From contig CAJWZG010000191.1 in the NCBI GenBank assembly GCA_913049565.1, forward strand, positions 1 to 5,374: a stretch of 5,374 nucleotides of DNA. The letters run 5' to 3'. The notes under the pieces were generated by a model that did no database searches, was not told the DNA's origin, and worked only from the letters and a program-made list of their open reading frames with translations. Made by a program: the position numbers and the translations under genes. How positions within the stretch are numbered: position 1 is the stretch's first letter; each line of letters starts with the position of its first letter. Shown in pieces: positions 1 to 5,374 of this stretch. The stretch is from an uncultured Gammaproteobacteria bacterium (GTDB taxonomy: Bacteria > Pseudomonadota > Gammaproteobacteria > Pseudomonadales > Azotimanducaceae_A).

Positions 1-925
1 GTTCGGCGAGCAGGGTGACTCTTTCGTCAACGGGATAAGCCACTGGATAGACACCTTTGCCAGACAGAGAGTTGGTCCGTAGGGCATCGAGGGTTGTGAG
101 CAACGCCGATACGGTTTGTTGGTTTAGTTCAGGCAAGCCGAGCGCTGCATCGCGATGGGCACCGAAAATCCGCAACCGTTCCGCTTTGTGGGTTCGCTGC
201 ACGTTGTTCGCGCCTTGTCGATAATCGCCTAAGTTGCTGTTGGGTAAAAAGCCATACAGGTCACCCGGGTACAGAAAATCTCCGGCAAACAAGTACCCGG
301 CATGCTGATCTAGCAAGGATATTGAGTCGTCAGTATGCCCTGGGGTGTACAGTACGAGTAAGGGCCGGTTGCCTAGATCGAAAATCTCATTAGGCGCCAA
401 CCACTGGTCAACTTTAAGTGTCGGTAAGTCATAGCCTTCGATTTCACCCAAATGCTCTGCTCGTTCAAGTAACAAAGTGTTGTTGTTTGCTCGTGCTCTC
501 AAATGCGGAAGGTCGACCAATGCTGTGCTTGCGAACGGTATTTGATTGCCGATGTGATCGTAGTGCAAGTGCGAGGGCACAAAGGTGACCGGCAAAGTCG
601 TCAGACTCTCGACGACGCCGCGTATGTCTCGTTGCCCTGTGCCGGCATCAAACACGATCGCCCGAGTATCGCCTAAAATCAGATAGTTGAAGTTCTTTTG
701 ATAGTAGCGAGACTCGCCGATGGCATAAGTGCGTTCGTCGATTTGATGCACCGTATAATAGTCGTCGAACCAAATAGCTTCATCGCCTTCGTCTTGTGCT
801 GTTAGCAATGCCGGAGGCTCGTCGGTCGACAGTGCAAAAATGAAAAGATTAGTGCGCTGGTGAATCGCCAAAAACGTAGTGAAGATGAAAGCGACTAAGC
901 TAGCCTTGATCAGTGTATTTTTCAT
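1..925 (-). CDS. Membrane-anchored metallo-beta-lactamase (MBL) fold hydrolase, 3' end cut by window edge
   Basis: This is my own translation from the ATG at 925; 308 codons stay open to the left edge, so the C-terminus is missing. The protein is a zinc-dependent hydrolase of the MBL superfamily. The sequence shows the metal-binding motif H119-L-H121-Y-D123-H124, followed by P-G-H197-T, A-G-D216 and a late G-A-H257, which together give the usual two-metal ligand set. Residues about 4-20 are hydrophobic after MKNTLIK, suggesting a signal peptide or N-terminal anchor, so the catalytic domain is probably periplasmic. The gene lies 71 bp downstream of the amidase on the same strand and may be cotranscribed with it. 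Only a weak AAGG stands upstream of the start. The family covers glyoxalase II-like thioesterases, lactonases, beta-lactamases and others, and nothing visible fixes the substrate. The fold call is firm; the specific function is unknown. Confidence 0.9.
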   Translation of the reverse strand, partial: MKNTLIKASLVAFIFTTFLAIHQRTNLFIFALSTDEPPALLTAQDEGDEAIWFDDYYTVHQIDERTYAIGESRYYQKNFNYLILGDTRAIVFDAGTGQRDIRGVVESLTTLPVTFVPSHLHYDHIGNQIPFASTALVDLPHLRARANNNTLLLERAEHLGEIEGYDLPTLKVDQWLAPNEIFDLGNRPLLVLYTPGHTDDSISLLDQHAGYLFAGDFLYPGDLYGFLPNSNLGDYRQGANNVQRTHKAERLRIFGAHRDAALGLPELNQQTVSALLTTLDALRTNSLSGKGVYPVAYPVDERVTLLAE

Positions 926-996
926 TATTGGGTTTGCCTTGCAGCGTTGGTATCCATCAGCCCTTTGCGCGCCTTGTGCGCTTTTAGCTCGATAGC

Positions 997-2442
997 CTAT
1001 GGGTACGCTGTCGGCGCTGAGAACCCGCCTATCTCCTGGGTGATGAGACGAGCAAATTCGATGCATCGGTAATCTCGAAATGGCGCACTGACGGCCTGTA
1101 GACCAATGGGCAAACCGTCGGTTGATAGCCCTGTTGGGAATACAGTACTGGGCAGATAAGCGTTGACGATCATGCCTGCCCACATCAACTGCTGGAAGTA
1201 AGGTTGCTGCTCGTTATCAACCAGTAATGTTCTTTCACTCATTTGACTGTGGTCGTGGGGGAAAGCGGGCGTCGCCATTTGCGGACAAATCAGAATATCC
1301 CAGTCGTTAAAGAATTGGCTCCAAGCTCGTCGTAGTTTTTCCCTCCGACTATTGCCGCGAATCCAATCGCGATGCGACAGTATCGCTGCTCGCGCATTGA
1401 CTGCCTCAATAGACGTGTCGGTAGTTTCGAACTCAGCCACCTTGGCCTGCATTTTTGCTACAGCCGAGTCGTCCCACCCAGCGGTCATCACGGCATTTAA
1501 CAAAGTTTGGTAGTTACTTATGGCGTGATCTAAATCAAAGTCAGGTCGGGCATCATAAGAAACCTGTGCGCCAAGACTTTCTAGCAATCCCCCCACTCGA
1601 AGCGACCGATCTTCAACTTCTTTAGCAACAGGTGCACGAGAATCTGTAGGCCAAATGGCGACTCGAAAATCTTTTAGCGACGCAATGTCAGCTTTTGGCA
1701 GATTGAGCGACCAGCCCAGGCCCTCACGCTCAGCCGGCCCCGCCATTACGGAGAGCGCAAGCTTAAGGTCTTCCGCACTGCGCGCCAGTGGTCCGCAAAC
1801 GGCGAGGTCGGCGTCTGGCTGACCGGCTACTAGCTCGTGCCCTTGTAGCGGTACGATGCCATAGGTGGGTTTATGGCCGTAAACGCCACAAAAATGTGCT
1901 GGATTGCGAATAGAGCCGCCGATGTCAGAGCCTGCCTCTAGTGCCGTAAAGCCAGCGGCTAAAGCCGCTGCACTGCCACCTGATGAGCCGCCGGGAGTGC
2001 GTGCGGTATCGAACGGGTTTCCGGTTACCCCGTAGATGGGGTTGTAGCTTTGAAAGTCCGCAAGGTCTACCGGCACGTTGGTTTTGCCTAAAAAATGCGC
2101 GCCCGCGGCTTTGAAGCGTTGCACGGCGAGTCCGTCGGTGCTTGCGATATTGTTTTTAAAGGCCTCAATGCCCCAGGTTGCCGGGGTCCCTTCGATGATA
2201 TAAGACTCTTTGATGCTCATCGGAACACCGTGTAGCGGCCCTATAGATTCACCCTTCGCGAGCAAGGAGTCAGCGCGATCGGCCGCTGCTCTTGCAGCTT
2301 CAAATGTACGCACGACGACCGCATTAATCTGATCGTCATATCGCTCGATGCGATGGATATAGAGTTCGGTGAGTTCTCTCGAACTGATTTCTTTGTTGCG
2401 AATGCGCTGCGCGAGCTCATTAGCTGATTCATAAGCGATCAT
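997..2442 (-). CDS. Amidase-signature family hydrolase
   Basis: A complete 481-residue enzyme of the amidase signature family (Ser-cisSer-Lys amidohydrolases). The catalytic triad is visible: Lys78 in M-S-I-K-E-S, cis-Ser153 in the G-G-S-S-G-G stretch at 151-156, and nucleophile Ser177 in D-I-G-G-S-I-R. The spacings Lys-to-cisSer (75) and cisSer-to-Ser (24) equal those of fatty acid amide hydrolase as I remember them. The C-terminal block P-T-G-L-S-T-D-G-L-P-I-G-L-Q (about 437-450) is also typical. The ATG at 2442 is supported by a strong Shine-Dalgarno sequence, GGGAG, seven bases upstream. No signal peptide is seen, so it is probably cytoplasmic. It hydrolyses an amide, carbamate or similar bond in an unknown substrate. 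GatA is unlikely because no gatB or gatC lies nearby and those families differ in context. The MBL hydrolase follows on the same strand. Confidence 0.93.
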   Translation of the reverse strand: MIAYESANELAQRIRNKEISSRELTELYIHRIERYDDQINAVVVRTFEAARAAADRADSLLAKGESIGPLHGVPMSIKESYIIEGTPATWGIEAFKNNIASTDGLAVQRFKAAGAHFLGKTNVPVDLADFQSYNPIYGVTGNPFDTARTPGGSSGGSAAALAAGFTALEAGSDIGGSIRNPAHFCGVYGHKPTYGIVPLQGHELVAGQPDADLAVCGPLARSAEDLKLALSVMAGPAEREGLGWSLNLPKADIASLKDFRVAIWPTDSRAPVAKEVEDRSLRVGGLLESLGAQVSYDARPDFDLDHAISNYQTLLNAVMTAGWDDSAVAKMQAKVAEFETTDTSIEAVNARAAILSHRDWIRGNSRREKLRRAWSQFFNDWDILICPQMATPAFPHDHSQMSERTLLVDNEQQPYFQQLMWAGMIVNAYLPSTVFPTGLSTDGLPIGLQAVSAPFRDYRCIEFARLITQEIGGFSAPTAYP

Positions 2443-2548
2443 GTTCTCTCTCCCGACGTAAAACCGATTCTAGTATCCACAATCAAAGACAAGCTGTCCA
2501 AGCTGGGCAAATGAGGCTATAAGCACTGAAAAAGATGGATAAAGAAAG
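2443..2548. promoter_or_regulatory. Divergent promoter region between amidase and NTF2-like gene
   Basis: This 106-bp gap must hold the 5' signals of two divergent genes. On the minus strand a TAGAAT at 2467-2472 resembles a -10 box about 25 bp from the amidase start, but no good -35 stands at the right distance. An alternative pair is TTGGAC with GATACT, 18 bp apart. On the plus strand CTATAAG near 2516-2522 could serve as a -10 for the NTF2-like gene. The amidase Shine-Dalgarno (GGGAGAGAG, complement of 2446-2454) is clear. The promoter boxes are guesses from weak matches. Confidence 0.35.
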
Positions 2549-2929
2549 ATGTCTAACACAGCACAGATGCAGATCAGAGAAACCATACAGACCTACTTTG
2601 ACTCGATGTTTGAGTCGGATGCCGAGAAAGTACACGAGGCCTTTCACGCCAATGCGCGTATTACCGGTGATACACCTGAGGGCTTCGTCCAAATGACCGT
2701 TACCGACTTTGCGTCATTTGTCAGTGCTCAACCGGCAGCTAGCGAAGCGGGTGGAACGCCTTACTTGGAGGTGTTATCGCTAGACGTGCATGGCGATACT
2801 GCAGTGGCTCGTGTCAGAGACGATTACATTGGCAATCGCTATCTAGACACCCTGTCGTTTGTCAGATTGGATAATCGTTGGTCGATTTACAACAAGCTGT
2901 TTCACATCGAGGGGCCTGCGCAAGGTTAG
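2549..2929 (+). CDS. NTF2-like (lumazine-binding/SnoaL-type) small protein
   Basis: A 126-residue protein with the layout of the NTF2-like superfamily, closest in style to the putative lumazine-binding family. It has an N-terminal helix (about 8-32, I-R-E-T-I-Q-T-Y-F-D-S-M-F), a middle segment with F-H-A-N-A-R-I-T, and C-terminal strands ending in F-V-R-L-D-N-R-W-S-I-Y-N-K-L-F-H (about 104-119). The C-terminal R-W-x-I-x-N-K-x-F-H ending is characteristic of these proteins. The family forms a cone-shaped pocket used either as an enzyme active site or for ligand binding, and most members are uncharacterised. There is no signal peptide, so it is probably cytoplasmic. The ATG at 2549 has only a weak AAAGAAAG purine run upstream. 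It is divergent from the amidase and convergent with the VOC gene. No catalytic residues can be assigned with confidence. Confidence 0.82.
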   Translation: MSNTAQMQIRETIQTYFDSMFESDAEKVHEAFHANARITGDTPEGFVQMTVTDFASFVSAQPAASEAGGTPYLEVLSLDVHGDTAVARVRDDYIGNRYLDTLSFVRLDNRWSIYNKLFHIEGPAQG

Positions 2930-2953
2930 ACCTTCAACGTTGGGCTGATCGGG

Positions 2954-3664
2954 TTAAATCAATCGGAAGGTAAAACCGCAGATTTCTAGCGCCTCGCCTG
3001 CGCGGTTTCGGTCAGAAGCGCGCAGGTCTGCTGCAATGAGACCGTCACCGCGACCGTCAGTCGCCTGCACAAAACGAATCTGGGCATCATCTAACTCAAT
3101 CGCGCCGTTTTGTGCTGGTCGATCGATGGCCTTAGCCCAACGCTGGGCCAAACGATCAGGATCATCCGCTTGAATATCAATAGCGACAATCTCTGATACG
3201 ACCCCATCAAGAGAGTGATATTGCCAGTCTTGGCCAGCCCACAGCCAGCTTTCAGGCGGGTCTGCTTGATCTAGCGATAAAATGGCGCCGCCCACATCCT
3301 TGGGGTGCAAATGAATACCATGAATGGCCGCATTCTTTTGATTGAGCCCTCCGTCGTGGACAATACGCATGCCTTGCGCTTGAACTCGGCTTCTGTGCTG
3401 ATTGAGGTTGTCGGTTTGCAAAAGTACCATGTAGCCGCCATCACCACCTCGGCGATCAAGGAATCGGCCGGCTGTCGTGCTGGGTTGCTTGGGTGCGACA
3501 ACCTCAAGCAGTTGATCGCCAATCGCGTAGAGGCCGTGTCTGAGACCAAAGTGTGAAAGACCCGGATCTCGGTAGCACATCTCTAGACCTAATTGATCGC
3601 AGATATCGCGCTCAACCGGGCGAAGCTCAGATGTTACTAATGCAATTTGACGCAGTCGGAGCAT
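2954..3664 (-). CDS. VOC-superfamily glyoxalase-like protein
   Basis: A complete 236-residue protein of the vicinal-oxygen-chelate fold, resembling the glyoxalase-like domain family. It begins with the typical first strand L-R-Q-I-A-L-V-T, continues with a helix and Q-L-G-L-E-M, and reaches L-L-E54-V-V, where a metal-ligand Glu usually sits. A second module carries H-G-I-H-L-H-P-K-D-V-G-G-A-I-L-S-L (115-131), with candidate metal ligands His118 or His120, and then V-S-E158-I-V-A-I-D-I, which starts a further beta-alpha unit. The expected role is a metal-dependent reaction on a small molecule, such as isomerisation, dioxygenation or detoxification, or simple ligand binding. The substrate is unknown. 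The start at 3664 is supported by GAGGGAA seven bases or so upstream. The gene converges on the NTF2-like gene with 24 bp between stops and diverges from the selenoprotein gene. Confidence 0.85.
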   Translation of the reverse strand: MLRLRQIALVTSELRPVERDICDQLGLEMCYRDPGLSHFGLRHGLYAIGDQLLEVVAPKQPSTTAGRFLDRRGGDGGYMVLLQTDNLNQHRSRVQAQGMRIVHDGGLNQKNAAIHGIHLHPKDVGGAILSLDQADPPESWLWAGQDWQYHSLDGVVSEIVAIDIQADDPDRLAQRWAKAIDRPAQNGAIELDDAQIRFVQATDGRGDGLIAADLRASDRNRAGEALEICGFTFRLI

Positions 3665-3923
3665 GGTTTGTTCCCTCGCGATTGATTTGAACAGCGAGAC
3701 AGACTAGCCGAACCCAAGCTGCTTTTCGATAGTTTGGGGGCCTCGCAATGACCTGTATTGATGTTCTTAGATTGGCGTGAATTCCAGCAAAAAACGGTGT
3801 ACCTGAGGCAAATCTACAGCTATATAGTAGGAAAGAATTGATGATAGCGTGCGGCCGGCAAAGTTCAGCGCCAAACAATAAAAACGAATAAATACCTGTA
3901 GGTAAAAGATATAGGCAATACCC
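3665..3923. promoter_or_regulatory. 259-bp divergent intergenic region upstream of the VOC and selenoprotein genes
   Basis: This is the longest non-coding stretch in the window. The VOC gene's Shine-Dalgarno is the complement of 3671-3677. For the plus-strand operon, TATATA at 3821-3826 (or TATAGT at 3823-3828) is the best -10-like sequence, with only a poor -35 (TGTACC, 3798-3803). The part nearest the selenoprotein start, 3871-3910, is AT-rich. It contains a short inverted repeat, listed separately. No convincing small ORF, RNA gene or terminator was seen here. Confidence 0.4.
3893..3904. repeat. Short inverted repeat TACCT-GT-AGGTA, possible operator
   Basis: Five-base perfect arms separated by GT sit 19 bp before the selenoprotein ATG. 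The position would suit a repressor site or a small hairpin in the 5' leader near the ribosome binding site. A repeat this short can occur by chance, so this is only a candidate. Confidence 0.25.
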
Positions 3924-4955
3924 ATGAATACACTTTCCTTTGTTTACGACAACATAGATGTCCGTGGCGATATTGCCGATGCGCATCGGCAGACTTGGGA
4001 TGCGCTCGCGCAGGCCGGTGCTTTTTGGTCAGATGTTGAACGCATCGAAATAGCCATGCAGGCGAGGGTAGCGCGAACGCAGCGCAACGAACTGGCATTT
4101 AACCGCACCTATCCGGCCTCTCAACTAAAGGCTCTGGCGTTAGACGCTACTAGGAAAATAGCCGCCGACGCGGGAAAAATTGACCGGGTCTGGGCTAGCC
4201 AGCAGGTCGCTTCCTTGGGTGCCGGGGCCTACGCAGAGTTGGTTTCTATTGTGGCTGCGGTGTCGGCAATTGATGCCTTCTGTGAGGCACTCGGTCGCAC
4301 CCATGAACCGCTGCCTGAGCCAGACGGTGGCTCCTGCCATGCAGCGCAAGCAGAAGGTGCGAGTGATATTGGTGGCTATCTGCCCATGGTCGACCCCTGG
4401 GAGGGCCCAAACGTTTCAAGAGCTCTGAGCCTAGTCCCATCCGCTAATCAACTCTTTATGAACAATGTGCGGAGTATGTACGGGGGTAACGGCGGTGGTT
4501 TCAACGACATGGTGTGGGATGGTCCGCTGTCGCGGCCGCAAGCGGAGTTGTTGGCGGCTCGAGTCTCGTCAATTAACGAGTGTTTTTACTGAACCAGCGC
4601 CCACGTGATGTTGCTTCGTGAAAGCAGCAAGGCAGTAGACTTGAGCATCGATACAAATGCGACCATGGGCGGAGAGGGAGCTGAAACGGTAGATCATGGT
4701 GCCGAGTTGGTGGCCTTTGCCGAAGCAGTGACTTGGGGCGCGGATAATGTCGACGAAGTGCGAGAAGCGCTGTTAGAGCGCCTTGGCGCCGATGGCTTTG
4801 CTGAGGCCGCCAGTATCGTTGGCATTTTCAACGGTTTGGTGCGTACGGCAGATGCGACAGGCATACCTCTTGATGACTCTATGAAATTGGCAACCGTTGA
4901 AGCTCGTGAGGATCTGGGTATCAACGAATTTAGGGGGGCATTGAACACGCTATAG
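3924..4955 (+). CDS. AhpD-like / carboxymuconolactone decarboxylase-family selenoprotein (CxxU), TGA 4590-4592 read as selenocysteine
   Basis: Read through the in-frame TGA, this is one 343-residue protein ending at TAG 4953-4955. The active site reads Glu219-Cys220-Phe-Tyr-Sec223-Thr-Ser-Ala-His227, with Glu208 twelve residues before Cys220. This equals the C-x-x-C-x-x-x-H and distal Glu arrangement of Mycobacterium tuberculosis AhpD (Glu118, Cys130, Cys133, His137, from memory). The likely role is a cytosolic thiol/selenol peroxidase or disulfide oxidoreductase; substrate and reductant are unknown. The protein seems to hold two related helical halves. Residues about 40-126 resemble about 207-330, and the segments [10 protein letters not shown] and [10 protein letters not shown] correspond, but only the second half has the redox motif. 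ATG 3924 is the first start after an in-frame TAG at 3912-3914; its Shine-Dalgarno (TAGG) is weak. Gene callers will split it into 222- and about 116-residue pieces. The alternative is a nonsense mutation or read error replacing TGC/TGT, which the downstream hairpin argues against. Confidence 0.85.
4590..4592 (+). other. In-frame TGA predicted to encode selenocysteine (Sec223)
   Basis: The codon lies between TAC (Tyr222) and ACC (Thr224). It takes the place of the second Cys of the family CxxC motif, and the reading frame continues uninterrupted for 120 more sense codons with family-like sequence. Decoding would need SelB, SelC (tRNA-Sec), SelA and SelD encoded elsewhere in the genome; none is in this window. 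Confidence 0.83.
4609..4629 (+). other. Candidate bacterial SECIS hairpin
   Basis: Bases 4609-4616 (UGUUGCUU) pair with 4622-4629 (AAGCAGCA) in an uninterrupted 8-bp stem with one G-U wobble. The 5-base apical loop at 4617-4621 is CGUGA. The stem starts 16 nt and the loop 24 nt after the UGA. The loop has G at its second position followed by U. These values suit the known bacterial SECIS pattern: a hairpin inside the coding region just after UGA, with a G in the first two loop bases. GCC (4599-4601) with GGC (4631-4633) could add a lower stem. A shifted 5-bp pairing (4611-4615 with 4626-4630) competes. No bulged U like that of the E. coli fdhF element is evident. Confidence 0.7.
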
Positions 4956-4971
4956 TTGGCGATCGATTGTC

Positions 4972-5374
4972 ATGCGAATTTTATACATCGATATCGACAC
5001 GCTTCGGCCAGACCACTTGGGCTGCTATGGCTATCACCGGCAAACCAGTCCGAACATTGACGCCTTTGCGAAGACTGCAGGAGTGTTCGAGAATGTCCAT
5101 GCATCCGATGTGCCCTGTCTGCCCAGCAGAACCGCGCTGCTAACGGGCCGATTTGGTATTCACAACGGGGTGGTGAATCATGGCGGCACTGATGCCGACC
5201 CAGTAATAGATGGGGCAAATAGAGAATTTTGGTCGCGTTTGCAGCTGGATAGCTTTCCCACTCAGCTGTCCAACGGAGGCTCGCCTTTCAGACCCAACAG
5301 AGACAATATGCGCACGATATCAATCAGTTCGTTCGCCCAGCGGCATTCGGCTTTTCATTGGTACGCGGGTTTTG
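4972..5374 (+). CDS. Sulfatase (alkaline-phosphatase superfamily), N-terminal part, cut by window edge
   Basis: This is my own translation from ATG 4972; 134 codons stay open to the right edge. The protein starts directly with the sulfatase core: Y-I-D7-I-D9[12 protein letters not shown], whose Asp residues are the expected calcium ligands, then S-P-N-I-D. It continues to the signature C49-L-P-S-R53-T-A-L-L-T-G-R. In this family the Cys of C-x-P-S-R is oxidised to formylglycine, which hydrolyses sulfate esters. There is no signal peptide before the core, so this looks cytosolic unless the start is misplaced. The gene follows the selenoprotein stop by 16 bp with no terminator between, so the two are probably one operon. 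No clear Shine-Dalgarno is seen, which suggests translational coupling. The substrate cannot be told; some relatives act as phosphonate or phosphate-ester hydrolases instead. Confidence 0.92.
   Translation, partial: MRILYIDIDTLRPDHLGCYGYHRQTSPNIDAFAKTAGVFENVHASDVPCLPSRTALLTGRFGIHNGVVNHGGTDADPVIDGANREFWSRLQLDSFPTQLSNGGSPFRPNRDNMRTISISSFAQRHSAFHWYAGF

Noticed and set aside
967..981. GC-rich hairpin followed by T's between the amidase and MBL genes as a terminator
   Set aside because: The stem is only four base pairs with a seven-base loop, and the T run is short and on the wrong strand for the amidase. Not convincing.
2922..2934. AAGGT-TAG-ACCTT inverted repeat over the NTF2-like stop codon as a terminator
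   Set aside because: The stem is five weak base pairs and no T run follows, so it does not look like an intrinsic terminator.
3305..3556. Plus-strand ORF inside the VOC gene, and similar overlapping ORFs inside the amidase, selenoprotein and sulfatase
   Set aside because: They lie antisense or out of frame within genes with clear family motifs, and have no ribosome binding sites or recognisable domains.
3924..4592. Pseudogene explanation (nonsense mutation in an AhpD-like gene)
   Set aside because: The stop replaces precisely the catalytic Cys, no other lesion is seen in either half, and a SECIS-like hairpin follows. It remains the main alternative but is less likely.
4932..4937. Run of six G's near the end of the selenoprotein as a frameshift site
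   Set aside because: The zero frame reads through sensibly to the TAG 16 bp before the sulfatase, so no frameshift is needed.
4593..4955. A separate 116-residue gene starting at 4605
   Set aside because: It begins in the middle of the AhpD motif, right after the conserved His, has no ribosome binding site, and is in frame with the upstream ORF. It is the C-terminal part of the selenoprotein.

Overview
This window is about 5.4 kb of intact, mid-GC, gene-dense DNA. It looks like a Gram-negative, probably marine, pseudomonadotal (proteobacterial) chromosome. That is an inference from gene style, compact spacing and the protein families present. No rRNA, tRNA, CRISPR array, insertion sequence or attachment site was seen.

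Layout, left to right. A minus-strand pair comes first: a membrane-anchored metallo-beta-lactamase-fold hydrolase, cut by the left edge (1-925), and upstream of it an amidase-signature hydrolase (997-2442). A small NTF2-like protein runs the other way (2549-2929), sharing a short divergent promoter region with the amidase. A minus-strand glyoxalase-like VOC protein (2954-3664) converges on it with only 24 bp between the stops. After a 259-bp intergenic region comes a plus-strand pair that is probably cotranscribed. The first gene is a 343-residue AhpD/carboxymuconolactone-decarboxylase-family protein (3924-4955). The second is a sulfatase (4972 onward), cut by the right edge.

The main discovery is in the AhpD-like gene. 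A routine gene caller would report two ORFs, 3924-4592 and an ORF starting at 4605, because an in-frame TGA lies at 4590-4592. That TGA falls exactly where the second cysteine of the AhpD redox motif belongs. The text reads E-C-F-Y-[TGA]-T-S-A-H, matching the family's C-x-x-C-x-x-x-H, with the conserved upstream Glu also at the right spacing. Sixteen nucleotides after the TGA is an 8-bp hairpin with a five-base apical loop CGUGA, which fits the bacterial SECIS pattern. I therefore annotate one selenoprotein with a CxxU active site (Sec223). Selenocysteine-containing AhpD-like proteins have been described from marine metagenomes, so the idea has precedent. This two-domain version next to a sulfatase may not have been described.

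How the genes work together is not clear. The selenoprotein is likely a thiol/selenol peroxidase or related oxidoreductase. Its partner sulfatase carries the C-x-P-S-R motif that is converted to formylglycine. If both calls hold, two adjacent enzymes each depend on a non-standard catalytic residue. The hydrolases, amidase and VOC protein suggest small-molecule catabolism or detoxification, but no substrate can be named from sequence alone.
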